Source: Roseovarius albus (GTDB taxonomy: Bacteria > Pseudomonadota > Alphaproteobacteria > Rhodobacterales > Rhodobacteraceae). Taken from it: a stretch of DNA of 64,000 nt. The stretch is taken from NCBI RefSeq assembly GCF_900172335.1, contig NZ_FWFX01000005.1, positions 242,659-306,658 on the forward strand. Direction: 5' to 3'. The notes below the pieces were generated by a model. It had not been told where the DNA came from. It worked only from the letters and a program-made list of their open reading frames with translations, and ran no database searches. The position numbers and the translations under genes are program-made. Position 1 is the stretch's first letter; every line of letters begins with the position of its first letter. This document shows positions 25,689 to 36,021 of this stretch, in pieces.

Positions 25689-27661
25689 ATGCCCAGCCCC
25701 AATGCCTTTTTGCGGGTTTCGGTCCATTTGCGGATGATCATGTCAAAGCTGAGCGCCATTAAAGACACGTCCATGCCCAACACAAAGTTCTTGCCCAGAT
25801 CGGTACCGGCGAGCGTGCGTTGCAATTCTTGCCCCAGATCCTGCGTGCCGATGAAGGCCGCGATGATCACCATGAAGAAGGCAAACATGATCGCCTGATT
25901 GAAGCCAACGGCCATGGTTGGTAGCGCCAGCGGCAGTTGCACTGACAGCAGTTTTTGTCGCTTTGTGGCGCCGGACATATCAGCGGCCTCGGTCATCTCC
26001 GATGGCACGGTCCGCAGGCCTTCGATAGTGTAGCGCGTGAGTGGCACAGCCGCGAAGATCAGGATCGAGAAAATTACCGCAACATCGTTCACGCCAAAAA
26101 GCATGATTGCAGGGATCAGGTAGATAAAGCTGGGGAAGGTTTGTGCTGTGTCGCAGGCCAGCAGGATGCGTTTTGACCATTTCTCGGATTGTGCCGCCAG
26201 AATACCCAACGGCAAGCCGATGAAAGTGGCGAGGATCACGGCAGAGATCACTGTGTAGAGCGTGATCACCGCCCGATCCCACCAGCCGGTGGCGGCAACG
26301 ATGGCAAAGAACAGGCCTGCGATCATCGCCTCGCGCCGTCCAGCCAGCCACCAGCCAAAGGACATTATGACCAGAATGAACGCCGGGGTTGGCACCCACA
26401 ACAGAGCGTTGCGGAACGGGATCAGCACCCAGACATTTAGGAACCAGCGTAGCCATTCAGTGGTGGCACGGATACCGTCGATGGCAAGGAATCCTTTGAT
26501 CAGCGTATCGATCTGCTTGCCTTGCGATAGGCTTTGTTTGCGGCCAACTTCTGACAGGATCGGTATCAGTTGTGATAATCCGAGGAAGAGAACAAAAGCC
26601 CCCAATGACAGCAGCGCAAATTTGTGCCGCTGCCACCATGGGGCACCGCGTTCAAAATGTTCAGGTTGCTTGAGTACCCATGCCTTGGACATCCGGTCCA
26701 GCATGATCGCGAACAAAACGATTGTGACGCCAATCTCGAAACTGCGGCCGATTTTGAACGAGCCCATCATCGCCAGCAGCTTGGCCCCCAATCCGGGCAT
26801 GCCGATAAAGGCGGTCAGAACGACCATTGCAAGACAGAGCATGATGACCTGGTTCACGCCGACCAGAATTTCAGTCCGGGCGGCAGGCACGTAAACTCGG
26901 CTCAACATCTGCCAGCGGCTGCATCCACACATTTGGCCGGCTTCGACCACCTCAGGAGAGACTTTGCGTAGGCCCAATGTGGTCATCAAGATCATCGGCG
27001 GTACGGCAAACACCACGGTGGCCACCGCCCCGGCTGTGGGGCCGACCTTGAAGAAGATGACGGCAGGTAGCAGATAGGTAAAGAACGGTAGGGTTTGCAA
27101 AACACTCAGAACCGGGCGGATAATTTTTTCAAACCAGCCGTATTTCCACGCTGCAATGCCAAGAAAAAGACCTACGATAACGGCGACGGGCGCGGCAACA
27201 ACCAAGACTGACATGGTTTGCATCGCCATCTTCCACTGGCCGACCAGTGCAGTCCAGATGAAAGTTGAGGCCGCCAGTGCGGCCATCTTCCAACCACCCA
27301 GATAGTAGGCCAAAACAGCAACAGCGGCGGCAATGGCTGACCATGGGATCGGTCCAAGGTGCGGCCAACGGTTGCGGCCATAAAGCAGGTTTGCTGTCAC
27401 ATCGAGCAAAGATTCCAATCCTGCCGCGATTGTACGAGTGACGTGGATCAAGCCCAGATCATCTTTGATGAAATTAAAGACCGCATCGAGCCATGTGTCC
27501 CACGGTAGAATGGCCCATTCGGGTACTCGGATCAGCCATTCGGGTAGGAAAGGGCGAAGCAGCATCAAAGCGAAGGCTGCACATAACAGACCAATGGCGA
27601 TCTGATTGCGCGTCCAACCTTGACTGGGTGGATTTACAGTATTTGTGGTTGTCGTGGCCAT
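25685..27661 (-). CDS. tmoV: TMAO/betaine-type ABC transporter permease, duplicated
   Basis: 658 residues containing two copies of a binding-protein-dependent permease domain. The first EAA-like loop is LRKVSPEVVEAGQMCGCSRWQ near residue 230, the second LRTVPSEMTEAADMSGATKRQ near 560 (both in outline, with about five helices each). Fused ProW-type permeases of this length are found in the TMAO transporter TmoXVW of Ruegeria. It shares one base with the ATPase gene upstream (TGATG) and 4 bp with tdm downstream, so the set is translationally coupled. Confidence 0.83.
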   Translation of the reverse strand: MATTTTNTVNPPSQGWTRNQIAIGLLCAAFALMLLRPFLPEWLIRVPEWAILPWDTWLDAVFNFIKDDLGLIHVTRTIAAGLESLLDVTANLLYGRNRWPHLGPIPWSAIAAAVAVLAYYLGGWKMAALAASTFIWTALVGQWKMAMQTMSVLVVAAPVAVIVGLFLGIAAWKYGWFEKIIRPVLSVLQTLPFFTYLLPAVIFFKVGPTAGAVATVVFAVPPMILMTTLGLRKVSPEVVEAGQMCGCSRWQMLSRVYVPAARTEILVGVNQVIMLCLAMVVLTAFIGMPGLGAKLLAMMGSFKIGRSFEIGVTIVLFAIMLDRMSKAWVLKQPEHFERGAPWWQRHKFALLSLGAFVLFLGLSQLIPILSEVGRKQSLSQGKQIDTLIKGFLAIDGIRATTEWLRWFLNVWVLIPFRNALLWVPTPAFILVIMSFGWWLAGRREAMIAGLFFAIVAATGWWDRAVITLYTVISAVILATFIGLPLGILAAQSEKWSKRILLACDTAQTFPSFIYLIPAIMLFGVNDVAVIFSILIFAAVPLTRYTIEGLRTVPSEMTEAADMSGATKRQKLLSVQLPLALPTMAVGFNQAIMFAFFMVIIAAFIGTQDLGQELQRTLAGTDLGKNFVLGMDVSLMALSFDMIIRKWTETRKKALGLGI

Positions 27662-28686
27662 CAGTCCGCCTCAAACAGAACGTCAAGGGCGACCTGACGG
27701 TTCAAAACGCCGGTGATATCGCCATCCTGCCCAGTCACAGGAAGGTTCTCGCGGCTGTCGTTGACCAAAATCTTGGCCAGATCACGCAAAGATGTGTTGG
27801 ATCTAACTCCGTTGCCTTCGGGCATCGCACCGTTAACGGGCTGCATGATGGCGCCGGCGGTGACAACACGCGCCTTGTCGATCTCTTCGGTGAATTTGCG
27901 GACATATTCAGTGGCCGGGTTCATTACGATCTTGTCCGGTGTGTCGCATTGTTCAACCGCGCCATCCTTCATGATGGCGATCCGATCGGCGAGGCGCAAA
28001 GCCTCATCGAAGTCGTGAGTGATGAAAACGATGGTTTTACCCAGCATTTCCTGCAGGCGCAGGAACTCATCCTGCATTTCACGGCGGATTAGGGGATCCA
28101 GCGCCGAAAACGGCTCATCCAGAAACCAGATATCAGGTTCAATCGCCAGACTGCGCGCAATGCCGACGCGCTGTTGCTGCCCACCAGACAACTCACGCGG
28201 AAAATACTCTTCGCGGCCTTCGAGGCCCACGAGTTTGACCACTTCTAGTGCGCGTTCACGACGTTCGTGCCGGTCTTGGCCGCGCATTTCCAGCGGAAAG
28301 GCCACGTTCTCCAACACAGTACGGTGTGGAAGCAGGCCAAAGGATTGGAACACCATTCCCATTTTTGAGCGGCGTAGTTCGATCAGTTCCTTTTCGGACA
28401 ACGACATGATGTCTTGCCCATCGACGTCAATTGTACCGCCTGTGATGTCATGAAGGCGTGACAAGCAGCGCACGAGGGTCGATTTGCCCGACCCTGACAG
28501 CCCCATGATGACAAGCATTTCACCCCGCCCCACATCAATAGAGACGTCTTTGACCCCAGCAATGTAACCATCCGCGCGGATCGCATCGAAGGAATGGCCT
28601 TCGGGCATCTGTGCGAGATAGCGTTTGGGATTGGGTCCAAAGAGTTTCCAGACGTTTTTTGCGGAAATGACGGGGGAATTGGCCAT
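27661..28686 (-). CDS. tmoW: TMAO/betaine-type ABC transporter ATP-binding protein
   Basis: 341 residues, ProV/OpuAA type. Walker A is GLSGSGKSTLVRCL near residue 61, signature LSGGQQQRVGIARSLA near 167, Walker B WFLDEPFSALDP near 188, and switch His in FITHDFDEALRL. After about residue 265 the sequence resembles CBS repeats (NLPVTGQDGDITGVLNRQ near the end), as in osmotically controlled ProV homologues. It powers the duplicated permease. An 89-bp gap with a strong hairpin separates it from tmoX. Confidence 0.87.
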   Translation of the reverse strand: MANSPVISAKNVWKLFGPNPKRYLAQMPEGHSFDAIRADGYIAGVKDVSIDVGRGEMLVIMGLSGSGKSTLVRCLSRLHDITGGTIDVDGQDIMSLSEKELIELRRSKMGMVFQSFGLLPHRTVLENVAFPLEMRGQDRHERRERALEVVKLVGLEGREEYFPRELSGGQQQRVGIARSLAIEPDIWFLDEPFSALDPLIRREMQDEFLRLQEMLGKTIVFITHDFDEALRLADRIAIMKDGAVEQCDTPDKIVMNPATEYVRKFTEEIDKARVVTAGAIMQPVNGAMPEGNGVRSNTSLRDLAKILVNDSRENLPVTGQDGDITGVLNRQVALDVLFEAD

Positions 28687-28722
28687 GCTTATCGTTCGCT
28701 TTTTGTGTTGGCTAAGAAAGGT

Positions 28723-28757
28723 TCGCCTGCCTCCAGAAGGGTGCAGAAGGCAGGCGA
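28723..28757 (-). repeat. Intercistronic hairpin between tmoX and tmoW
   Basis: TCGCCTGCC and GGCAGGCGA are perfect 9-bp arms with a 17-nt loop, located 19 bp after the tmoX stop. Like the hairpin after the Liv binding-protein gene, it probably stabilises the upstream mRNA and lowers downstream expression. Confidence 0.6.
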
Positions 28758-28775
28758 TGTTTGGATGACAAGCGG

Positions 28776-29759
<984 letters not shown>

Positions 29760-29901
29760 TTATCTGGCAGCGTTAGGTCCGCCGCTACTTCCAGTGTGCC
29801 AAAAAACGGGCCAATGGTGACCAAGAGTTTTGAGAGCCTTAGCCTCAAATAATTAGGGGCAAATTAAATTTTCCTGCTACAATCCCCAAAGGGATGATTC
29901 T

Positions 29902-29918
29902 GCTTGGAATTTCCAAGC
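29902..29918. promoter_or_regulatory. LysR-type box between tmoX and the LysR gene
   Basis: GCTTGGAATTTCCAAGC is a perfect palindrome with 8-bp arms around one base and contains the T-N11-A pattern of LysR-type sites. It lies 19 bp upstream of the LysR ATG at 29937, so it probably serves autoregulation; control of tmoX from here is possible but farther (167 bp). Confidence 0.6.
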
Positions 29919-29936
29919 GGTAAGAAGGGTACAAAC

Positions 29937-30863
29937 ATGCGCACGCAACGCAAAAGCTTGCCGCCGCTTGACTATTTTCTGGCGTTCGAAGTGACTGGCC
30001 GGACAGGGAGCTTTGCTGCAGCTGCAAGGGAGTTGAATATTTCCGAGTCGGCTGTGAGTCGCAAAGTGAAGCTTTTGGAAGAGTATTATCAAGCCAATCT
30101 ATTCGTGCGTGGACACAGATCGATCACCATAACCTCAGAAGGGGCTGACCTGCTTCAGTCGAGTGCACGAGCATTGAATATATTGCGTGATGCCTCACAG
30201 GATCTGATGGCACGACATGAGGCCAATCCAGTATCGTTGGCCGCAACGAATTCGGTAGCGTCCTTGTGGCTGATGCCGCGATTGAATCGATTTAGTCAGG
30301 AACATCCAGATGTCAAAATCGGGTTGTTTTCCTCAGATGATGACGAAGAGTGCCTGGCCGAAACAAATGATTTAATCATCCTGCGTGGATCTGGGGACTG
30401 GCCTGGCTTTGAAGCAGAGCTTCTCTTCGGTGAAACGATCTTTCCTGTGTGCTCGCCGCAGTATCTGGAACAGCACGGTTCAGCCGCGACAGCGGAATCG
30501 ATTGCGCAGCTTGACCTAATCGAAGTCTCAAACCTGCACACAGAGTGGATGAACTGGGCAATGTGGTTGCAGCGCAAGGATATCCCGAGAGAGGATTTTT
30601 CTAGGACCACGCAGTTTAATACCTACCCGCTGGCGATTCAGGCAGCGTTGGACGGACTGGGGATTGCCTTGGGGTGGAAACACCTGGTGGATCACCTGAT
30701 TGAACAAGGTCGTCTTGTGCGCCCGCTTGGCAACATGTCAGTGCGCACAAGGGGCGGGTATTATTTGCTGGTCCCGCAGCATAAGGTCAGCTTTCCAGAA
30801 CGCGAAACGGTCAGGGACTGGCTGCAACAGCTCAGCGCCACGAGGGATAGGTACTTACAGTGA
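29937..30863 (+). CDS. LysR-family transcriptional regulator (GcvA-like)
   Basis: 309 residues from the ATG at 29937, with AAGAAGGG 8 bp upstream. A TTG-start extension to 29904 would run through a palindromic operator. The N-terminal winged helix-turn-helix is FLAFEVTGRTGSFAAAARELNISESAVSRKVKLLEE in outline, residues 13-50. The effector domain follows (SLWLMPRLNRFSQEHPDVKI near 110), in the GcvA style. It is divergent from tmoXWV-tdm and is the best candidate regulator of TMAO use here. Co-inducer unknown. Confidence 0.87.
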   Translation: MRTQRKSLPPLDYFLAFEVTGRTGSFAAAARELNISESAVSRKVKLLEEYYQANLFVRGHRSITITSEGADLLQSSARALNILRDASQDLMARHEANPVSLAATNSVASLWLMPRLNRFSQEHPDVKIGLFSSDDDEECLAETNDLIILRGSGDWPGFEAELLFGETIFPVCSPQYLEQHGSAATAESIAQLDLIEVSNLHTEWMNWAMWLQRKDIPREDFSRTTQFNTYPLAIQAALDGLGIALGWKHLVDHLIEQGRLVRPLGNMSVRTRGGYYLLVPQHKVSFPERETVRDWLQQLSATRDRYLQ

Positions 30864-30880
30864 TGATCTGGGCGAGATAG

Positions 30881-31837
30881 CTACTGATCATCTTTCGTTA
30901 AGCTATGAGCTTCATATCCTGCTTCCAGTTCGCTGCGCAAAAATTCTCCGAAATTCAATGGTTTAAACTTTGGCGCCCCCGTACCGGGCAGGGGCGCGAT
31001 ATCCGTAGATACATGTGGATCGAAAAAGAATGGCACTGAGTAGCGTTCCCGCCCAGTAGTATTAATCACGCGGTGGGGCGTGGAACGCAGACACCCGTTT
31101 GACATCCGGTGCAACATGTCGCCGACATTGACTACCAACGCGCCCTCCATAGGCGGGGCATCAACCCAGTTGCCTGCGGGGGTTTGAACCTGCAGGCCAC
31201 CGACGTCGTCTTGCGCCAGCAAGGTTAAGCAGCCAAAATCCTTGTGCGGGGCGGATCCATACAGATCTTCGGGCGCTTGCGGAGACTGTGGCGGATAATG
31301 TAACAGTCTTAGCCAGATCGTCGGAGTGTCAAAGGCCGATAGGATGCTTTTGTCTTTGATGTCCAGAGCATCGAACGCGAGGCGCATCAACTGTCGACCG
31401 AGGGTGCTCATCGCCGTGACGTAAGCCTCGCAGGCCTCACGAAATCCTTCGAGTTCTGGCCATTGATTGGAACCTGACAAGTAAACCTCAGGGTCCGTTT
31501 CGGTATCTTCACGCATCATCATGAAGGATGCGGACTGGTTCGGCTTGGTGACCTCTGCAAGATCGGAATTCACATCGGTGGAAGTGTTGATGGCGATGTA
31601 ACCGCGATGCTGGCGGTTCAGGGCGATGGCGTTTTTGGTTTCAGCTGGAAGCGCATGGAACCTCTCAGAGGCGTTGAATATCGCTTCGCGCAATGCCGGG
31701 TCCACCCCGTGGTTTGTGATGTAGCCAAAACCAGTTTCGCCGTAGGCCTTGGCAAAGGCGCGCGCCAGTTCAGTGGTATCTTCGCCCGCGATTAGTGGGG
31801 CGAGGTCCAGCACAGGGATGTCTGTGAATTCAGTCAT
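30881..31837 (-). CDS. 2-oxoglutarate/Fe(II) dioxygenase, isopenicillin-N-synthase-like
   Basis: 318 residues. An N-terminal DIOX_N region begins IPVLDLAPLIAGEDT and continues GYITNHGVDPALREAIF. The Fe(II) ligands are His-x-Asp in SAPHKDFGCLTLL near residue 202 and His in RSTPHRVINT near 255. The 2-oxoglutarate Arg is in RERYSVPFFFDPH, a normal R-x-S motif. Members hydroxylate or desaturate small molecules and the substrate is not predictable. It is convergent with the LysR gene, 17 bp apart, so the link with TMAO genes is positional only. Confidence 0.85.
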   Translation of the reverse strand: MTEFTDIPVLDLAPLIAGEDTTELARAFAKAYGETGFGYITNHGVDPALREAIFNASERFHALPAETKNAIALNRQHRGYIAINTSTDVNSDLAEVTKPNQSASFMMMREDTETDPEVYLSGSNQWPELEGFREACEAYVTAMSTLGRQLMRLAFDALDIKDKSILSAFDTPTIWLRLLHYPPQSPQAPEDLYGSAPHKDFGCLTLLAQDDVGGLQVQTPAGNWVDAPPMEGALVVNVGDMLHRMSNGCLRSTPHRVINTTGRERYSVPFFFDPHVSTDIAPLPGTGAPKFKPLNFGEFLRSELEAGYEAHSLTKDDQ

Positions 31838-32017
31838 GGAAAGTCTCCTATAGATTTGCGTGGGAAAGAGGCAGGATTATGCCAGCTATCCCGCAAATCG
31901 CTTGCGTCGATGTGCGCTGTGGCGTTCCAACACCACGAGATGGAGAAATTCCAGATTGACTTTCATATGCAGACTCAAGGTGATGAGCGGGCTTATGTCA
32001 AGACACACGCGTCGTAT

Positions 32018-32031
32018 TTGCGTTAGATCAA
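32018..32031. promoter_or_regulatory. FNR/CRP-family-like site upstream of the truncated hemoglobin
   Basis: TTGCGTTAGATCAA fits TTGNN-N4-NNCAA, the dyad bound by FNR, NnrR and Dnr regulators, 36 bp before the globin ATG. One half is TTGCG and the other ATCAA, so the match is partial. Confidence 0.4.
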
Positions 32032-32067
32032 AGTCACGCTCATAAAGAGCCGGTAGGTGATTGAGTT

Positions 32068-32493
32068 ATGAACATACAAACCACAACATTGCTGGAACGG
32101 ATCGGCGGCGAGGCAGCGGTGCATCGGCTGGTGACCCGGTTCTATGATTTGATGGAATCTGAGCCTGCGGTTTATGAATTGTTCCGTCTGCATTTTCGCG
32201 GCCATGGGATGAACCACACTCGACAAGAGCAGTTCAATTTTCTGACAGGTTTCTTTGGGGGGCGTCGGCACTACCACGAAAAACACGGTCACATGAACCT
32301 GCGTGAAATTCACGAACACGTTCCAATTCGAGAGAAAGATGCGGAGATGTGGCTGGATCTTATGGACCGGGCAATAAGTGACTGTGAAATGAACGGGCCG
32401 GATGTTGAGAAAATCCGCACAGCCTTGCGGCGTGCAGCGTTGTCCTTGGTCAATGATGTGCCCGATTGGCGGGAAAATTCAACGTCAGCATAG
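32068..32493 (+). CDS. Truncated hemoglobin (group II type)
   Basis: 141 residues. A 2-on-2 globin pattern: LLERIGGEAAVHRLVTRFYDLM at the start, the Q-FLTGFFGG turn near residue 60 (group II glycine motif), and the proximal His region HYHEKHGHMNLREIHEHVPI near 70-90, where the His of EIHEHV aligns with F8. Trp near residue 98 (EMWLDLMDRAI) corresponds to the G8 Trp of group II. Such globins handle oxygen, NO or sulfide. An FNR-like box 36 bp upstream suggests oxygen or NO control. Confidence 0.85.
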   Translation: MNIQTTTLLERIGGEAAVHRLVTRFYDLMESEPAVYELFRLHFRGHGMNHTRQEQFNFLTGFFGGRRHYHEKHGHMNLREIHEHVPIREKDAEMWLDLMDRAISDCEMNGPDVEKIRTALRRAALSLVNDVPDWRENSTSA

Positions 32494-32606
32494 ATAATTC
32501 AATCGCCGCATTTGCTTGCGGTGTGGTTTGGCAGCTTGCGGAATTCCCTCTTGGCGTAGCCCATCAAGCTGGCTAAACCGGAACTCCACTTATATTGGAG
32601 CCGACT

Positions 32607-34943
32607 TTGCACACCACTGCACCCGCCCCTTCGGATGAACGGATTTTTCGCACAATTGCCGCTGATATTTCGGCCTCTGAACCTCAGGTCATAGCTGCAG
32701 TTGGCTTGCTGGATGAAGGCGCGACAGTGCCGTTTGTCGCCCGCTACCGAAAAGAAGTGACCGGCGGTCTGGATGACACGCAGTTGCGCCTGTTGTCGGA
32801 TCGGTTGACTTACTTGCGCGAGCTTGAAGCCCGACGGGGAACGATCTTGAACTCTATTAAGGAGCAAGGGAAGCTTACTGATGATCTGGCAAAATCCATC
32901 GCCGGGGCAACCAGCAAGGCGGCGCTCGAAGACATTTATCTGCCGTACAAGCCAAAGCGCCGCACCAAGGCGATGATCGCGCGCGAAAACGGGTTGGAGC
33001 CTTTGCTGCGTGCGATTCAAGCTGATCGGGTTACCGCCCCCGAAGATCAGGCGCAAAATTACCTTACAGATGACGTTACAACGGTCAAAGACGCCCTGAA
33101 TGGTGCGCGCGATATTTTGACCGAAGAGCTGTCAGAGAACGCGGATCTTTTGGGCAACCTGCGAGAATTCATGCGCCAAGAGGCGTTTATTTCAGCGAAA
33201 CTGGTGCCCGGCAAAGAACAGGATGGCGCGAAGTTTTCCGACTATTTTGACCACCGCGAAAAATGGGCCGATATCCCGTCGCACCGCGCCTTGGCGATCC
33301 TCCGGGCGGCCAAGGAAGAGGTGGTCACAATGGAAATCGCCCCAGACGCCGAAGTGGGGGAACCACGCGCCATTGCGACGATTGCCGCCACGATGAACAC
33401 AGCAGGGGAACAGCCCGGCGATCTATGGTTGCGGGACGTGGCACGGTGGACCTGGCGGGTGAAACTGTCGCTCTCGCTCTACATTGATCTGTTGTCAGAG
33501 CTGCGCCAACGCGCGCATGAAGAGGCCATCGCGGTCTTTTCCCGAAACCTCAAAGACCTTTTGCTGGCAGCTCCTGCCGGGGCGCGGGCAACTCTGGGCC
33601 TTGATCCGGGGATCCGCACCGGTGTTAAAGCGGCAGTGGTGGATGCCACGGGCAAGGTGCTTGAGACAGCAACGCTCTATCCGTTTCAGCCCAAGATGGA
33701 TGTGCGTGGATCCGAGGCGAAGATCATTGATTTGGTCACACGCCACGGCGTGGAACTGGTGGCCATCGGCAATGGCACAGCCAGCCGAGAAACCGAACGG
33801 CTAGTGGGTGACACGCTAAAACTGCTTCCAAGCGGGATCAAAGCCCCGACCAAGGTTGTTGTGTCGGAGGCAGGGGCCTCGGTTTATTCGGCGTCAGAGC
33901 TCGCGGCGCAGGAATTCCCTGATCTGGATGTGTCCTTGCGTGGTGCGGTGTCGATCGCGCGTCGTCTACAGGACCCACTGGCCGAGCTGGTGAAAATCAC
34001 CCCACAAAGCATTGGCGTTGGGCAGTATCAGCACGATGTTGATCAGCGTCGGTTGAGCGTAGCGCTTGAGGCAGTGGTCGAAGATGCGGTGAACGCAGTG
34101 GGCGTCGATCTTAATATGGCCTCGGCCCCACTATTGGCACAGGTTGCGGGGCTTGGGCTCTCTTTGGCTAGCGCGATAGTTTTCCACCGCGATCTGCACG
34201 GTGCTTTTAAATCCCGTAGTGCGTTGCTTGACGTTTCGGGCCTTGGGCCTAAGGCCTTCGAGCAATGTGCAGGATTCTTACGCATCCGCGATGGGGAAGA
34301 GCCGCTTGATGCTTCGTCGGTTCACCCAGAAGCCTATGATGTCGCCCGGCGTGTGATTTCTGCTTGCGGTCGTGACATTCGCGATATCATGGGGAGCGGC
34401 ACGGCGCTGCGTTCTTTGCGTGCCCAGGATTTTGTAACCGAGGTTTTTGGTCTGCCGACCGTTCGCGACATTTTTGAAGAACTGGAAAAACCGGGCCGCG
34501 ATCCACGACCTGAGTTCAAGACCGCCAGCTTCACGGATGGGGTTGAGGACATCAAAGATCTTAAACCCGGCATGTCGCTCGAAGGAACTGTCACCAACGT
34601 TGCCGCCTTTGGTGCCTTTGTGGACATCGGCGTGCATCAGGATGGCTTGGTGCATGTCAGCCAATTGGCGGATCGTTTTGTCAAAGACCCGCATGAGGTG
34701 GTCAAAACTGGTGATGTGGTCAAGGTCCGTGTGACCGAGGTTGATATTCCACGTAAACGCATTGGCCTGACGATGCGCAAAACTGTCGATAAATCCCAAG
34801 GAAAAGCACCGCAGGGGCGTGGCAAGATGCCGAACAAGGACAAGATGTCAGCAGGCCCGAAGTCCGCAAAACCGCGCAACTCGGATGCTGGGAACGGTGC
34901 ACTTGGCGCAGCGCTACTAAATGCGATGAAACAAAAAGATTGA
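32607..34943 (+). CDS. tex: Tex-type RNA-binding transcription accessory protein
   Basis: About 778 residues. I place the start at the TTG at 32607, since GGAG at 32597-32600 is the only ribosome-binding site; a TTG at 32595 would overlap it. Domains run in order: N-terminal helical region ([19 protein letters not shown] near 35), YqgF/RNase H-like ([18 protein letters not shown] near 330), helix-hairpin-helix ([21 protein letters not shown] in outline near 545), and an S1 domain at 650-725 ([21 protein letters not shown]). The tail is Lys/Gly-rich. Tex affects transcription elongation and stress survival in several bacteria. Confidence 0.92.
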   Translation: MHTTAPAPSDERIFRTIAADISASEPQVIAAVGLLDEGATVPFVARYRKEVTGGLDDTQLRLLSDRLTYLRELEARRGTILNSIKEQGKLTDDLAKSIAGATSKAALEDIYLPYKPKRRTKAMIARENGLEPLLRAIQADRVTAPEDQAQNYLTDDVTTVKDALNGARDILTEELSENADLLGNLREFMRQEAFISAKLVPGKEQDGAKFSDYFDHREKWADIPSHRALAILRAAKEEVVTMEIAPDAEVGEPRAIATIAATMNTAGEQPGDLWLRDVARWTWRVKLSLSLYIDLLSELRQRAHEEAIAVFSRNLKDLLLAAPAGARATLGLDPGIRTGVKAAVVDATGKVLETATLYPFQPKMDVRGSEAKIIDLVTRHGVELVAIGNGTASRETERLVGDTLKLLPSGIKAPTKVVVSEAGASVYSASELAAQEFPDLDVSLRGAVSIARRLQDPLAELVKITPQSIGVGQYQHDVDQRRLSVALEAVVEDAVNAVGVDLNMASAPLLAQVAGLGLSLASAIVFHRDLHGAFKSRSALLDVSGLGPKAFEQCAGFLRIRDGEEPLDASSVHPEAYDVARRVISACGRDIRDIMGSGTALRSLRAQDFVTEVFGLPTVRDIFEELEKPGRDPRPEFKTASFTDGVEDIKDLKPGMSLEGTVTNVAAFGAFVDIGVHQDGLVHVSQLADRFVKDPHEVVKTGDVVKVRVTEVDIPRKRIGLTMRKTVDKSQGKAPQGRGKMPNKDKMSAGPKSAKPRNSDAGNGALGAALLNAMKQKD

Positions 34944-34955
34944 TGAAGTTTTCAG

Positions 34956-34986
34956 GTAGGCGGTGGTTTCTTAACTCACCGCCTAC
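34956..34986. terminator. Hairpin between convergent tex and the pyrimidine ABC operon
   Basis: GTAGGCGGTG and CACCGCCTAC form a perfect 10-bp stem with an 11-nt loop, placed between two converging genes. A short CTTTT tract lies a few bases beyond on the plus strand and a weaker one on the other side, so it can serve both. Confidence 0.7.
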
Positions 34987-35006
34987 GCTGGCTTTTGTGA
35001 CTGAAC

Positions 35007-35996
35007 TTAGTTCAGTGCCGCATCCGTAATCTCATGCGTCCAAGCGCCCTCTGGCGCTTTAGTGATCACCGGATCTGATCCGCCTTCAAGCAGAGACTGA
35101 ACCGTGCGCTCGTAGTCGGCAACATCCAGCGCGCCGTTTGAACCCGCTGTCAGCTTGGCCACTTCGGACATCATGCGACGCTGATGTTTTTCGGTTTGCG
35201 CGCCCGAGGCATCGTTGTCCAACACGATATCTGCGGCCTCATCCGGGTTTTCCTCGGCATATTTCCAGCCTTTCATCGAGGCACGAACAAAGCGTACCAT
35301 TTTGTCTTTGAAGGCCTCGTCCTTGAGGTTCTCGCCCAGCACATACATGCCGTCTTCGAGCGTGGAGACGCCTTCATCTTCGTATTTGAAGACAACCAGT
35401 TCCTCTGGCGTCAGACCCGCATCAATGATCTGCCAGTATTCATTGTATGTCATGGTCGACACGCAAGCCGCCTGACCTTGCAGGATCGGGTCAACGTTGA
35501 AGCCCTGCTTCAGCACCGTGACGCCACCATCGGAACCATCAGTTTTCAGGCCAAGCTTGTTCATCCAGCTCAGGAACGGGTATTCATTGCCGAAGAACCA
35601 GACACCCAGTGTTTTGTCCGCAAAATCAGCCGGGGTCTCGACACCCGCATCCTTGCGACAGGTCAGCATCATCCCCGATGATTTGAACGGCTGCGCGATG
35701 TTGACCAAATCAAGACCTTTCTCACGCGACGCCAAGGCCGATGGCATCCAGTCAAGCACGACATCCGCGCCGCCGCCCGCAATCACCTGCGCCGGGGCGA
35801 TATCCGGGCCGCCGGGTTTGATGGTGACGTTCAGGCCTTCTTCCTCGTAAAACCCTTTGTCGAGCGCGACATAGTACCCAGCGAACTGCGCCTGCGTGAC
35901 CCATTTGAGCTGCAGCGTGACATCGTCAGCTGCTTGCGCAGCTGAGGCCCCAAATAGGAATGCGCTGGCGATAGCGCCCTTTATCAAATTCTTCAT
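35007..35996 (-). CDS. NMT1/THI5-type ABC transporter substrate-binding protein (probable pyrimidine uptake)
   Basis: 329 residues. Signal peptide MKNLIKGAIASAFLFGASA with cleavage near AQA-AD (residue 22). The mature part is NMT1/THI5-like: VTLQLKWVTQAQFAGYYVALDKGFY near 25, GGGADVVLDWMPSALASRE near 75, and YEEEGLNVTIKPGGPDI, the standard order of this periplasmic binding family. Family ligands include thiamine pyrimidine precursors and nucleobases. It is the last gene of an operon with dihydropyrimidinase and an N-carbamoyl hydrolase, so I infer a pyrimidine or dihydropyrimidine ligand. Confidence 0.85.
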   Translation of the reverse strand: MKNLIKGAIASAFLFGASAAQAADDVTLQLKWVTQAQFAGYYVALDKGFYEEEGLNVTIKPGGPDIAPAQVIAGGGADVVLDWMPSALASREKGLDLVNIAQPFKSSGMMLTCRKDAGVETPADFADKTLGVWFFGNEYPFLSWMNKLGLKTDGSDGGVTVLKQGFNVDPILQGQAACVSTMTYNEYWQIIDAGLTPEELVVFKYEDEGVSTLEDGMYVLGENLKDEAFKDKMVRFVRASMKGWKYAEENPDEAADIVLDNDASGAQTEKHQRRMMSEVAKLTAGSNGALDVADYERTVQSLLEGGSDPVITKAPEGAWTHEITDAALN

Positions 35997-36021
35997 GCTT
36001 TCTCTCCTTGTTGGTAGCGTT

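Noticed and set aside
25689..25727. N-terminal extension of tdm
   Set aside because: It lies within tmoV; the ATGA overlap at 25685-25688 has a proper ribosome-binding site.
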